Source of the DNA: Clostridium sp. 1001271st1 H5
GTDB taxonomy: Bacteria; Bacillota; Clostridia; Lachnospirales; Lachnospiraceae
Direction: 5' to 3'
DNA length: 64,000 nt
NCBI RefSeq assembly: GCF_005845215.1
Contig: NZ_SPHO01000004.1
Span: 310,001 to 374,000 of the forward strand
Position 1 is the stretch's first letter, and each line of letters opens with the position of its first letter. Positions 46,114 to 55,813 of this stretch are shown one piece after another. A model generated the notes under the pieces. The model did not search any database and was not told the DNA's origin. It saw nothing but the letters and a program-made list of their open reading frames with translations. A program made the position numbers and the translations under genes.

Positions 46114-47007
46114 ATGAAACACAACAAAATTATCATAAGTATTTTAACGATCTTTATCATATTATTATCTGTTGGATGTAGTAATAAACAAGAAAACATT
46201 CCTGATAGCAATGAAAATGTTAATGCAGATTATGATTCTCTATTTCAAGAACTGGAAGAAAAATATGATGCTACATTAGGAATTTATGCACTTGATACAG
46301 AAACTAATAAAGAAATTTCTTATAATGCAGATGAGAGATTTGCATACTGTTCAACATATAAAGCTTTAGCTGCCGGTGCCATTTTAGAAAAATACTCTAT
46401 TGAAGAACTTGATAATGTAATATATTTTGAAGAAGAAGATGTTTTATCTTATGCACCAGTTGCAAAAGATAAAGTAGATACTGGAATGACTATTAGAGAA
46501 ATATGTGATGCTGCAGTTAGACAAAGCGATAATACTGCTGGAAATCTACAATTTACTCTTCTTGATGGACCTAATGGTTTTAAACAATCATTAAGTAAAA
46601 TTGGTGATACTGTAAGTGAGCCTTCTAGAATAGAAACTGAATTGAATGATGCTGTACCTGGCGATATAAGAGATACTAGTACTCCTAAACAATTGGCTTT
46701 CAATTTGAAAGAATATGTAACTGGAGATATATTGTCAGATGATAAAAAAGAGATTTTTATAGATTGGATGTCAAATAATGCAACTGGTGATGAATTAATT
46801 CGTGCTGGTGTACCAAGTGATTGGATTGTGGCAGATAAAAGTGGTGCTGGTTCTTATGGAACACGAAATGATATCGCTATTGTAACACCCCCAAATAAAA
46901 AACCTATATTTGTAGCTGTACTTTCAAAAAAAGCAGAACAAGATGCAGAATATGACAATAAACTGATAGCAGATGCCACAAAAATCATCTTTGATTTAAT
47001 ATCATAA
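46114..47007 (+). CDS. bla: Class A beta-lactamase (lipoprotein)
   Basis: 297 residues. Signal peptide with a lipobox (LLSVGC, Cys22), so membrane-anchored outside. Serine-hydrolase motifs: CSTYK (Ser80, Lys83), SDN (138-140), ETELN (Glu174, the omega-loop general base), KSG (242-244). It hydrolyses beta-lactams. The start follows TTTAGGAGG; TATAAT (46085-46090) stands upstream with a weak -35. It is 1.6 kb from blaI-blaR1 but in the same direction and is the likely regulated target. The exact spectrum cannot be told from sequence by eye. Confidence 0.94.
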   Translation: MKHNKIIISILTIFIILLSVGCSNKQENIPDSNENVNADYDSLFQELEEKYDATLGIYALDTETNKEISYNADERFAYCSTYKALAAGAILEKYSIEELDNVIYFEEEDVLSYAPVAKDKVDTGMTIREICDAAVRQSDNTAGNLQFTLLDGPNGFKQSLSKIGDTVSEPSRIETELNDAVPGDIRDTSTPKQLAFNLKEYVTGDILSDDKKEIFIDWMSNNATGDELIRAGVPSDWIVADKSGAGSYGTRNDIAIVTPPNKKPIFVAVLSKKAEQDAEYDNKLIADATKIIFDLIS

Positions 47008-47374
47008 AAATTGATTCACTCAAAAATAAATTAATATACCAAAATACGATTACAAAAGTTTTATCTTAGAAACTCTCAAAAAGAACCATAGATAAGATTA
47101 TTTTCAGATAATCATGGATGCAATACTTAGAAGATTTCACCCATATGCTATATATACCATCTAGCTGATGGCATGTCAATAACAAGTGGCTTTCTCACCT
47201 GTTTAACTTGTCAAAAACCCCTGAATTTTATCCAAAATTCAGGGGTTTTTTGACAGTCTGATACCACCATTATGGTGGTCAGGGGATCGACAAAACTTAA
47301 AATTTCATTCATACAATACAAGCCCTTTCGGCAGGAACAAAAATCAATTTTGCCAATATGGTTTTATCATAATT
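47008..47374. other. Intergenic region after bla
   Basis: A 367-base gap holding the strong terminator at 47213-47251 and a small palindrome ACCACCAT/TGGTGGT near 47265. No gene seen. Confidence 0.6.
47213..47251. terminator. Bidirectional terminator between bla and the hsdR scrap
   Basis: Perfect 12-bp stem CCCCTGAATTTT (47218-47229) / AAAATTCAGGGG (47234-47245), loop ATCC, with an A-run before and TTTTTT after. Confidence 0.92.
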
Positions 47375-47850
47375 CTAATTTTCTTCTTTTTCTGACTGCA
47401 TCTCCGTAATACCTAAACCAAAGTATTTTTCAAAAAATGCTTTCAGTTTCTCAATAACACCTTGCTTTTTCTTGGCTCTGCCACTACCGCCAAAACGGGA
47501 TACCGGAGGCATGAGCTTGTTAATTTCGGTTCCAGTCGTTTTCAATACTCCATCGCGGAACGCATTGGACACAAATTTTCTGGTTTCTTCTGGTTTGAGC
47601 TTTTCTGCCATAATAATTTTAGCAAGGTCATTTTCTTCCTGAGTAAGCACAAATCTGCGCCAGTCAGTTGTAACTTGTGTGTCTACATTGACACGATTGA
47701 TAAAGGCTTCAATCAATTCTTTCTTGCTGCGAAGCTGCATACTGGCATCTACTGCCTTACGGATCGAAGTGAGAATTTCCTTATCCTCACAGTTGCCCTC
47801 ATGATATTGCTCGACCAACATCAATATGTAGTCGATATTTGGATCTATAT
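47375..47850 (-). pseudogene. C-terminal fragment of a second type I restriction subunit HsdR
   Basis: About 155 residues in frame: IDYILMLVEQYHEGNCEDKEIL, SMQLRSKKELIEAFINRVN, LKPEETRKFVSNAFRDG. This is the C-terminal end of an HsdR of the EcoR124 type, not of the intact hsdR of this window. Its 5' side is cut off by the IS element at about 47,855, and no upstream part is present beyond the IS. A remnant of a lost restriction system. Confidence 0.85.
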
Positions 47851-47916
47851 TAAATAAGTGGACACGATTTATAAACAGATGTACCATAATACTAGACACC
47901 AAAAGGAGGTATCTTT

Positions 47917-48197
47917 ATGGCTAAAAAAATTATTATGATGAGGATTTCAAACGAACTCTTGTTGATCTCTATCATAATGGCAAAACGCAAGCTTCTCTAA
48001 TCAAAGAGTATGGTGTTTCTCAAACTGCTCTTTCCAGATGGATCAAGCAATACTCCACTGTTGAAACATCTAATGGTGAAATTCTGACCGCTAAACAGAT
48101 TCAGGAACTTCAGAAAAGAAATGCTCAGCTTGAAGAAGAAAACCTCATCCTAAAAAAAGCGATTGCCATCTTCACGCTACACTCAAACAAAGATTAA
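47917..48197 (+). pseudogene. IS3-family transposase OrfA, frameshifted
   Basis: ATG at 47917 after AAAGGAGG. After MAKK the frame breaks in a run of seven A (47923-47929); one more base restores the OrfA reading YYDEDFKRTLVDLYHNGKTQ, the HTH SLIKEYGVSQTALSRWIKQY and the leucine-zipper-like coiled coil ELQKRNAQLEEENLILKKAI. It binds the IS ends in intact copies. Confidence 0.85.
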
Positions 48198-49062
48198 GCA
48201 CAGTTTATAAGCTTCGATTACAGCACAATATCAAAACCCTCTGCCGTGTTCTCAACGTAAACCGCAGTACTTATTACAAACATTTTTATTCTCTGCCTTC
48301 TTCCAGAACCATTGAGAATCAGAACATCAAACAAATGATTCTACACATTTACGCTGACTACGATAAACGCATCGGTGCTTATAAAATTACATATATCTTA
48401 GGTCGTGACTATGGCATTTTCATCAGCGTCGGTCGAGTGTACCGCCTGATGCATTCCATGCAGCTTCCGCCTATATCCACAATAAAACCAAAATCCATTT
48501 CTCGCCCAAAAGAGTTGTCCGGCTGTTATGCTAATCACCTGCATCAAGCCTTTCATCAAAAAGCTCCCAACTTGGTCTGGACAAGTGATTTTACATATCT
48601 CAAAGCCGGAGGTAAGTGGTATTACCTTTGTATCATTATGGATCTTTTTCTAGAAAAATTATCTCTTGGAATATATCATCCAGACCCAATGCAGATCTGG
48701 TAATCCAGACCTTTCAGAAAGCATATCATACCAGAAATTGTCCTGCTGGACTGATGTTTCACTCTGATAGAGGATCACAGTACATAACCTTTGCATTTCG
48801 AAAACTGCTTGATGAACTGAATGTTGTCCAGTCCTTCTCGAAAAAGGCATATCCTTTTGATAACGCCTGCTGCGAAAGTTTCTTCAAATATCTCAAAAAA
48901 GAAGAAACCAATAGGCGTAATTTTCGCACCTATCGTGACCTATACCACTCTGTCTTCCAGTATATCAAAGACTTCTATAACTCTCGCAGACCACATGGTT
49001 CTTTAGGCTATCTGATACCAGACGAAATGGAAACAACATTCTGGGAACGACAAGGAATCTAG
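48150..49062 (+). pseudogene. IS3-family transposase OrfB (DDE integrase), frameshifted
   Basis: The integrase core is recognisable: VWTSDFTYL (first Asp), FHSDRGSQY (second Asp) and CCESFFKYLKKE (Glu). The frame breaks at a T-run (48644-48650, five T where six restore the reading), just after IIMDL. The C-terminus NSRRPHGSLGYLIPDEME is intact. Overlaps orfA in the -1 frame as is usual for IS3 elements. Confidence 0.88.
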
Positions 49063-49316
49063 GCATTCCCAGAAAATATATTTAAAAATCGCGTCTTTTT
49101 CATTGACTATAGTTCAAAACCCTATATATATCTATCAAATGTTTCATTCTCCTTTTCAATAAGATTTTTTTCTGTATACTATGTAACTGTTAAAGTGAAC
49201 AGTTCACATTCTCGGCTCACATTGAGCCATACCATAGCTCACGCCGAAGACAGACCTCCCCCTTTGGCGTTTTTCATCGTTTTTTGAGGGGGGGATTTTT
49301 TTGTTCTTTTTCAAAT

Positions 49317-49577
49317 TCATTCAATAAAATAGAGATTGCTGCTTTTTCCGCCATTGTCACGAAACCGATTTTCTTTTTTGATGTATGCACTTCTTTCCAA
49401 TTCTTGAATGGAACGCTTCACTGATGCCAAAGAAAGATGCAGATCTTTCGCTATGGTTTTCATGGAGGGATAGCAGCTTTTTGTTTCTTTACTGGCACGT
49501 TCACAAAGATATAAATAAACAGATACGGCTTTACTGGAAAGCTCTGTATCCTGATAGACCTTCATTTTGTCAATCAT
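49317..49577 (-). CDS. HTH domain protein (replication-initiator-like)
   Basis: 86 residues, a winged HTH: MKVYQDTELSSKAVSVYLYL, SCYPSMKTIAKDLHLSLASVKRSIQELERSAYI. This matches the HTH of many conjugative-element proteins related to plasmid replication or regulation. The ATG at 49577 overlaps the coupling-protein gene by 8 bases; ATG at 49565 is an alternative. It is the last gene of the minus-strand transfer block visible here. Confidence 0.85.
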   Translation of the reverse strand: MIDKMKVYQDTELSSKAVSVYLYLCERASKETKSCYPSMKTIAKDLHLSLASVKRSIQELERSAYIKKENRFRDNGGKSSNLYFIE

Positions 49578-51546
49578 AACTTTTTTCCACCCCTTTCATG
49601 GTTTTCGATATGTTGCATAACGGCTTATCTTGTTCCTGCATTGGGCGTTTGACGGGCTGTTGGAGAGGATTTTGGGGCAGACCGTATTTTTTTGCAATGG
49701 CTTCCTCAATGGTCTTTTTATTTGCGTAATGCACCTTTCTCACCACTGCTTGACGCATTGGATATGTTTCATTCAGTTCGATTCCCCACTCAAAAAACAG
49801 CTTCAGCTTCGTTTTCATAGGCTTTACGCCTGTTCTTGTGACGATGAACGTATCTTTTGGCATGATTTTAAGCTCATCTGGCGTCATCAGTGGTCTGCCT
49901 GTCATTTGAAGTGACTTGGATTTATCTCTGCCTTGTGAGATACTTCCTGTCATAACTGTCCTATCCCCCAGCGTTTTGGACAGTACATTGGCTGCTTCGG
50001 AGTTTGGTGCAAAGCCGCCATATATGCAGACCTGACAGTTATCAATGATGATGTCCGCACCTTCTTTGCCATAGTTCTTTTCTAGCTGTGCCAATGATTG
50101 TATGATAGGCACAAAGCTGATTCGTCTGGAACGGCTGGCAGAAAACATCATTTCCGCAGATTGTATAGCTGGCAATGTACCGAACTCATCCAGGAAGAAC
50201 ATAACTCTGTTTGGCAGCTTGCCACCCATTTCATCAGCAATGGAAAGCATTTCTCTGTATAACTGCTGTACGATCAAAGAAATGAGGAAATATTTGCTGT
50301 CATCTTCCTCCGGCATAATCAAAAACACTGCTGACTTGTTCCTACAAAACTTTTCCGTATTGATTTTCGTTTCAAAGCAGAGCAGCTGTTCAATTTCAGA
50401 ATCAAGAAAAGCATTCAGTCTGGACAATGCCGTTGACAGCACAGACGCCATTGCCTGGTCTGAAGTATTCAGGGCGGCACCAGACAGCCATCTTGCTTTA
50501 TGTTCTTCTGGAAGACGTTCCATCAACAGCTTGAACTGACTTTTGCCTTTCACTTCCGATGGTCCCAATAAATCTTGAATCAATTTGAACACACTGATGA
50601 TATGCCTTTCTTCGCCTTTTTCTTCTTTCTGTTCCTCTGGCTGAAACAAAATCTCTGCTTCAACATCTTTTTGAAGAATGGCTGTCTGTGCTTTTGGCAA
50701 AAAATCTATATCTTTGTCAATGCAGGCTTTTCTCATCTGTGCTATTTCCTTTTTTCGCTGCTCCAAAGCTTTCTGTTTTCGTTTTGCCTGTTCCAACGCA
50801 AGAGCGTAAGGTGAGCAGAACTCCGCAATCACCAATATCACAGCAGTGATCAAGCCTTCTGCCGAATCATAGAAGAAAGCATTTTGTCCTGCGTTGGCAG
50901 AATCAAATCCACCGGAATTCATAACGGTTTTAGATATTATCTTTGCGTACTTCTCTGCTTTTGCCTTTGCCACAAGGGAATCTGTCTGCAAATATTCATC
51001 CATGTAATGGTTCACCATATGAAGCATATTGAAGCCATCGCTTTGGGTTGGATTTCTCAAATCCAGTACAGAAATATCATAGCCATAATATTTTTTTGCG
51101 ATGGGAGCGTAGCTTCTCAGGAGGTCACCCTTTGTGTCAGTCGTGACAAAACTCATACCTGACGCACAGCAGTATTCCAGATTTGGATATAAAAACTTGG
51201 CTGTCTTGCCTACACCGGCAGCACCGATCATCAGTGCATGAACATCTCCTTTCTCCACGATTGCTGTGACTGTTTTCTTCTTTCCGAACTTCATCATATT
51301 GCATCCAATGATAATGCCTTGGGGCAGGTCGCAAGGAGGCTTTCGCCTCCAGACCTGTGGTTCATATCTCACTCTCTGAAATGCCGCGTCGATTTCTTTT
51401 GGTGTAGCAAAGCTGGCGGAGCCATGCTGTCCATCGCCTACGGTCTTACTTTTGATGTTCAAAGACTTCCTGTCGATCAATAACATACAGACAATAAAGG
51501 CACCGAAAATCAATAGCAGCGGCATCAACTTCCATAAGTTCTCCAT
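49570..51546 (-). CDS. VirD4/TraG type IV coupling protein
   Basis: 658 residues. One or two N-terminal membrane segments, Walker A GAAGVGKTAKFLYPN near 105-120, Walker B RVMFFLDEFGTLP, and QSLAQLEKNYG in the all-alpha region. It is the ATPase that brings the relaxase-DNA complex to the type IV secretion channel. It is in the transfer operon downstream of the DUF3991/toprim protein. Confidence 0.94.
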   Translation of the reverse strand: MENLWKLMPLLLIFGAFIVCMLLIDRKSLNIKSKTVGDGQHGSASFATPKEIDAAFQRVRYEPQVWRRKPPCDLPQGIIIGCNMMKFGKKKTVTAIVEKGDVHALMIGAAGVGKTAKFLYPNLEYCCASGMSFVTTDTKGDLLRSYAPIAKKYYGYDISVLDLRNPTQSDGFNMLHMVNHYMDEYLQTDSLVAKAKAEKYAKIISKTVMNSGGFDSANAGQNAFFYDSAEGLITAVILVIAEFCSPYALALEQAKRKQKALEQRKKEIAQMRKACIDKDIDFLPKAQTAILQKDVEAEILFQPEEQKEEKGEERHIISVFKLIQDLLGPSEVKGKSQFKLLMERLPEEHKARWLSGAALNTSDQAMASVLSTALSRLNAFLDSEIEQLLCFETKINTEKFCRNKSAVFLIMPEEDDSKYFLISLIVQQLYREMLSIADEMGGKLPNRVMFFLDEFGTLPAIQSAEMMFSASRSRRISFVPIIQSLAQLEKNYGKEGADIIIDNCQVCIYGGFAPNSEAANVLSKTLGDRTVMTGSISQGRDKSKSLQMTGRPLMTPDELKIMPKDTFIVTRTGVKPMKTKLKLFFEWGIELNETYPMRQAVVRKVHYANKKTIEEAIAKKYGLPQNPLQQPVKRPMQEQDKPLCNISKTMKGVEKSYD

Positions 51547-51550
51547 TTCT

Positions 51551-53134
51551 TCAACCTCCCATCTCTAATTCCATCTGCTCTGTGGTATCAGGTTCTGTTT
51601 TTTGTTCTTCCTTGCTCTGCTCCACAAAACTGTTTTTTCTTTCCAGTTCCTGTGGATACTCCGTTTCCACATAGATGATAGCTCTCATTGCCATATCCGC
51701 CATGTTTTTTGCCCATACAAAAAGAGATGGCTGATCTTGAACCGCAAGGGTTTTCAAGTGTTCCATCTCTTCTTTCATTTCCTGTATGCGTCGATCCATT
51801 CTCGATTTATCCAAATATGGTTTATATGCCTTTTCCAATTTCTGTATGGTGGTTTGGTACATAGTCAGCTCTGGCAAGTTCTCATCTCGTTTCATTTCAC
51901 ACATCAAGCAGACGGACAAATCTGCCATACGCAAAATGCTGGCAAGGAGTGGTTTTGTGTCAGCTTCTCCTTTCTTTACCAATTTTTCTGCTTGTTTGAA
52001 ATCTCTTTTGATCTGTTCCAGATAAAAATAAATTCCTGATTTTTCGTATTCCTGTTTACGCCATTTCATATATGGGCTTTCTGTGTTGGCATTCATGATA
52101 CCAAGTTTTCTGACCGCAACATGGTATGCTGCTTTCTTCGGATGTGACTGTGGAAGGATAGCTTCCACACCATGTTCTGACTTCAGCTGCTCGTTCCAGT
52201 CTTTATAGAGAGGGTATTCCCTTTTGATTTTTTCTCCATCATGCCCCTTTTCAATGAGGATATCGTTTAATTTATCACAAGCTTCTATGCCTGCCGCATC
52301 GTAATCCAGACAGAGAAAAATCTCATGGATATTTTTTTGTTCTTCCAAAAATTGTAGAAGAGGCTTTGGAGACAACCCATCCAATGCCAGAAAGCTGTCC
52401 GTCTTCCAGTCATAATTCTTCAATGTAATAAACGACATTAAATCAATGGCAGCTTCAAACACATAGAGCTTGCTGCTTTCCCCTCGCCAACAGAAACCAT
52501 ACCTGCAGTCAGAACCAGCAACAGTCATTCGGAAGCTTTTTGTCTGCTCCGCTGTGGATTTTTTGCAGGCTGACTTTGGTACTCCGTCTTTTTCTGTTCC
52601 CACAAAAACTACGTTGCCATGTTCCTTTTCTTGGTAAAGTATTTTCTGTTCCACAAAACTTTTCACCACATCTTTGGAGAGAAATCTTGTCTGTAAAAGA
52701 TAGGCAAACAATCGTTTCATATTGTTGTCTTTCTCAGGAAGTATGAATTCAGATTTTTCAGAAGGGCAAGTAATTCGTTCTTGATTTTCCTGTACAACTG
52801 CCTTTTCAGTCTGCCTTACGTTTTTTTCATTCTCTTTGTTTCTCTTCCTGCCAAGCCCTGGTTCTTCTCCGTTCAAAAGTTCTTTCATAGCAGTGCGAAA
52901 ATTCATGCCGTAAAACTCCTGCATAAATTTCAACGGATAGCCGCCTCGCATATTTTTATGATCGTACCAACGGTTCCTTCTGACAGAAATGCTGTCATGT
53001 TCTCCTGTGGAGTCTTTGTAGATCAGCACTGACTCACTTCCAGTTTTTCTGAGATGTTCTCCTTTTTGCTGAAGGAATTCCTCCAGATTTGTCTGGTTTG
53101 CCTTATCGATCTGTTCCTGGGTATAAAGTGCCAT
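51551..53134 (-). CDS. DUF3991 and toprim domain protein
   Basis: 527 residues from the ATG at 53134 with GGGAGG upstream. The N-terminal DUF3991 region (DSISVRRNRWYDHKNMRGGYPLKF) is followed by a toprim domain: LYVFEAAIDLMSF and FLCLDYDAAGIEACDKL (acidic metal-binding residues). A C-terminal coiled-coil region ends in an acidic tail. Toprim/primase-like proteins are common in conjugative elements and may prime or nick DNA during transfer. It overlaps the preceding gene by about 32 bases. Confidence 0.9.
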   Translation of the reverse strand: MALYTQEQIDKANQTNLEEFLQQKGEHLRKTGSESVLIYKDSTGEHDSISVRRNRWYDHKNMRGGYPLKFMQEFYGMNFRTAMKELLNGEEPGLGRKRNKENEKNVRQTEKAVVQENQERITCPSEKSEFILPEKDNNMKRLFAYLLQTRFLSKDVVKSFVEQKILYQEKEHGNVVFVGTEKDGVPKSACKKSTAEQTKSFRMTVAGSDCRYGFCWRGESSKLYVFEAAIDLMSFITLKNYDWKTDSFLALDGLSPKPLLQFLEEQKNIHEIFLCLDYDAAGIEACDKLNDILIEKGHDGEKIKREYPLYKDWNEQLKSEHGVEAILPQSHPKKAAYHVAVRKLGIMNANTESPYMKWRKQEYEKSGIYFYLEQIKRDFKQAEKLVKKGEADTKPLLASILRMADLSVCLMCEMKRDENLPELTMYQTTIQKLEKAYKPYLDKSRMDRRIQEMKEEMEHLKTLAVQDQPSLFVWAKNMADMAMRAIIYVETEYPQELERKNSFVEQSKEEQKTEPDTTEQMELEMGG

Positions 53135-53567
53135 ATGCTTCCTCCCTGTCTTTTGCCCTGTCCAGAGCATTTTCTACACTGCTGTAATCAAAGCTGTGTT
53201 CCTCATACGCTTCTTCCATTGCTTCCACTTCTTTTTCTTTCGGGAATGCAAATGGTGTTTCTCTCATTAGAAAAACCATTACATCCAAAACACCTTTTTC
53301 TGTTTTCAGGTTCCAGTTTGTCTTTTGATAGATTTCATTGGGATAAATTGCTTCCATGTTCTTTAAATCAGATTCTTCCAACTTCCAAATGACTGCTGGC
53401 ACGATTTCTTCTCCCTGCTCTAGTGTAGGCATAGCGGTTTCATAAAACCTGTGGAATTCCAATGTACAGTCTTTTAGACCGCATTGCATAAACAGTTTTG
53501 CTGATGGACAAATCTCCTGTATCTTTTCTTCCTTCATATATCCGTCATAGGTCAATAAATAAATCAT
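53103..53567 (-). CDS. Gamma-glutamylcyclotransferase-like protein
   Basis: 154 residues. The fold pattern of the GGCT/AIG2 group is seen: MIYLLTYDGYM at the start, CPSAKLFMQCGLKDCTLEFHRF, the glycine-glutamate GEEIVPAVIWKLEESDLKNMEAIYP and YQKTNWNLKTEKGVLDVMVFLM. Members cleave gamma-glutamyl amides to 5-oxoproline or act on related isopeptides. It is immediately downstream of a diverged amidoligase gene (12-base gap), a pairing known in bacterial mobile elements. Confidence 0.75.
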   Translation of the reverse strand: MIYLLTYDGYMKEEKIQEICPSAKLFMQCGLKDCTLEFHRFYETAMPTLEQGEEIVPAVIWKLEESDLKNMEAIYPNEIYQKTNWNLKTEKGVLDVMVFLMRETPFAFPKEKEVEAMEEAYEEHSFDYSSVENALDRAKDREEAYGTLYPGTDR

Positions 53568-53579
53568 GTTTCAGCCCCC

Positions 53580-54431
53580 TCATACTTCCAATTCCAAATC
53601 ACTAACTACTTGTTCCTCTACATGGTTATCCATCATTTCTTCTGATTGAGCCTGATTGCAGACTTCTTTTGATTCGATTTCCGTTGGTTCCATCATCTTC
53701 TGCCATGCGGAGTTGCCTTCCAGATTTTTTGTCAGCATTTTTCTTGCAAACTTATATTCTTCGCCTACCATGCCAGCTCGCACCAACCAAGTACGCATCA
53801 TGAATTTATCATTTTGATTCTCGCTTTTCTTTTGGCTGACAGTACGGTTGTTTTCTGCAAAGCTGCTGACGATCTGCGCGAACTGAATATCACTGAGCAA
53901 TTCTTTTTTATTGATTGTGCTTTTGAAATAAGGAAAGGAAATGATGCCGTTATCTTGATCAGTGTCTGCCACTTGTGAAAAGGGAATTTCTAACGCTTTT
54001 TGAAATAATTCCCCTTTGCTCTCATAAAGATTTTCCAGATTGATTTGGTACTTCTCCCAGTTCTCAATACAACTTACATCCAGAAGTAAATTTATTTTTG
54101 TAGAGTCATTGACGATAGCACCTCTTAGTTCCAACTGTTCCAAGGCTTTTTCCAGCATTGGAAATTCATTTTCATATAAAAATGGTGAGAGCAGTTTCAC
54201 TTGGTACATATAGTTTGCTCCCACCACTTTTTCTCCGTTATATTTTTCTGCCTTGATGCTGTCAGAGGGAAGAATACGCCACAGCCTTTGATTTTGATCC
54301 GGAACGTTATATCCATTGTCCGACAGACAGAAAACGACTTTTGTATCAAACTGTTCCGCTAAAATCTCTGCCACAGCTTTCCTTGTAATCCCTGTCATAT
54401 CCATCTCAACACCATATTTTTTCCATCTCAT
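53580..54431 (-). CDS. Amidoligase-like protein (diverged)
   Basis: 283 residues. The N-terminal YGVEMDMTGITRKAVAEILAEQF and the pattern LWRILPSDSIKAEKYNGE, YQVKLLSPFL, ENEFPMLEKALEQLELRGAIVNDSTKINLLLDV resemble amidoligase_2 family members (COOH-NH2 ligases). The central His-rich motif of active enzymes reads SCIENWEKY here, and is not convincing, so activity is doubtful. The C-terminus (about 190-283) is a helical extension. It lies between a MobP3-type relaxase and a GGCT-like protein. Confidence 0.65.
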   Translation of the reverse strand: MRWKKYGVEMDMTGITRKAVAEILAEQFDTKVVFCLSDNGYNVPDQNQRLWRILPSDSIKAEKYNGEKVVGANYMYQVKLLSPFLYENEFPMLEKALEQLELRGAIVNDSTKINLLLDVSCIENWEKYQINLENLYESKGELFQKALEIPFSQVADTDQDNGIISFPYFKSTINKKELLSDIQFAQIVSSFAENNRTVSQKKSENQNDKFMMRTWLVRAGMVGEEYKFARKMLTKNLEGNSAWQKMMEPTEIESKEVCNQAQSEEMMDNHVEEQVVSDLELEV

Positions 54432-54443
54432 ACGCTTCCCTCC

Positions 54444-55805
54444 TTACATTTTCTGTCCATGGGCTTCTTTCTTTTCCATGATCTTACGCATCAGCTTCTT
54501 ATCTACATGAATCTGTTGTTTCTTTCTGTCATAATCCTCTTCAATCATATGGCTGATGTGTTTCATCAGAAGCAGGAACTGTTTTTGCGCCTGCATTTGA
54601 TGATACTTTTTTGTTCGTTCTTGCCAGCTTTCTTGAGGATTTACTATTTCATGATTTCGTTCTTCTGGTTCTGCTGCTATGACTTCATTCATTTCCAACA
54701 GTATCAATGCAGATTTCAAAACCATGTTTTTGATATTGCGGAACTCTGGTTCTTCCGCAAGGGTTCTTCTGGCTCGCTCCTGATTCTGATATGTAGAAAG
54801 GATATCGTCTTTCAATCCCAGCCAGCTTTCATAGGCTTGTGAAATCTTTTTGTCCTTGCTGATTTCTTTGACGATCTCGTCTACCAGTATTTTATTTTCT
54901 TTCTCCAGCCTTCCATAAACCTTTTTGTGTTTTGCTGTTTTCAGTTTTTGAGATAACTCCCAAAGCAAAGCTTCCACTTTTGGATGATCTGTATATTCCA
55001 TTGTCATTGCCTGTTTCAGTTTCCTGTTAAAGTAATTTTTCAGCTCGTCCCTGACTTCATCTTTCTGCTCATAGATGTAATACAGCTCATCATGGAATAT
55101 CTCGTTGGCAAAGGAACTTTTTAGTTTCATAAGGTTTTTTGATCCAAGATAACCTTCTTTGGGCTTTTTAGAATAGCACATCAGATGGATATGAGGATGA
55201 TGCCCCTCATTATGAAAAGCTCCATACCACACAAAATGCTCTACAGGGATTCCCATTGCCTTTGCAATCTCTGGTGCTTTGCCTCGTACCAGTTCTCGCC
55301 ACATATTGCCATTATCATATCCAAGACGAACTGCATCCTCTCGTTTCAATGACAAAACAAATGTCCAGATGTTGCCGTTATGTTCCGCAGCTTCTTTTGC
55401 CACCTGATTCAGATCAATTTCTTTATCTGATCCATTCCACAGTGCGTGTCCCTGTTTTCCTCGTTCTGCTCTTGGTCTTTTGGCAAGGTAGCCAACATAG
55501 TTTTCCATGCTGTCTTCCCTTGCCAAACCTTCTTCGGCAATTTTATTGATCAGTTCCATAGCGTTTTCTCTTGTTGGATTTTGCAAGTAGTCTTCATACT
55601 CTTGTTCGCAGCTTTCTCTCAATTCTTTATTTGCTTTTAGTTCTTTTTCAATCCATCTCTTCTGGTGTTCAGTGGCTTCTCTTTGTGACTGATTCACCTC
55701 AAACTTTTCTGCGTTTGGTCTTGTCGCAACATACTTTACATAGTTTTTTACTTGTGATGGTTTTTTCATTTTCAAATATCTTAGCGATAAAATAAATCTT
55801 GGCAT
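54444..55805 (-). CDS. MobP3-type relaxase
   Basis: 453 residues. The relaxase metal-site motif HNEGHHPHIHLMCYS (about 202-216) and the conserved NYVKYVATRPNAE and MENYVGYLAKRPRAERGKQG blocks identify it as the MobP3 clade. It cuts and binds oriT at the start of transfer. A long helical tail (about 280-450) follows. It is preceded by an RHH-type protein and a candidate oriT. Confidence 0.9.
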   Translation of the reverse strand: MPRFILSLRYLKMKKPSQVKNYVKYVATRPNAEKFEVNQSQREATEHQKRWIEKELKANKELRESCEQEYEDYLQNPTRENAMELINKIAEEGLAREDSMENYVGYLAKRPRAERGKQGHALWNGSDKEIDLNQVAKEAAEHNGNIWTFVLSLKREDAVRLGYDNGNMWRELVRGKAPEIAKAMGIPVEHFVWYGAFHNEGHHPHIHLMCYSKKPKEGYLGSKNLMKLKSSFANEIFHDELYYIYEQKDEVRDELKNYFNRKLKQAMTMEYTDHPKVEALLWELSQKLKTAKHKKVYGRLEKENKILVDEIVKEISKDKKISQAYESWLGLKDDILSTYQNQERARRTLAEEPEFRNIKNMVLKSALILLEMNEVIAAEPEERNHEIVNPQESWQERTKKYHQMQAQKQFLLLMKHISHMIEEDYDRKKQQIHVDKKLMRKIMEKKEAHGQKM

Positions 55806-55813
55806 ATCATCAC

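Larger units (their letters stand above)
47855..49105 (+). mobile_element. IS3-family insertion sequence, inactivated
   Basis: Imperfect inverted ends are seen: GACACGATTTATAAA (47861-47875) and, reversed at the right, TTTAAAAATCGCGTC (49081-49095). It encodes the usual two overlapping IS3 reading frames, orfA and a DDE orfB. Both are frameshifted at homopolymers. It interrupts the hsdR fragment. The precise ends and target duplication could not be fixed. Confidence 0.85.
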
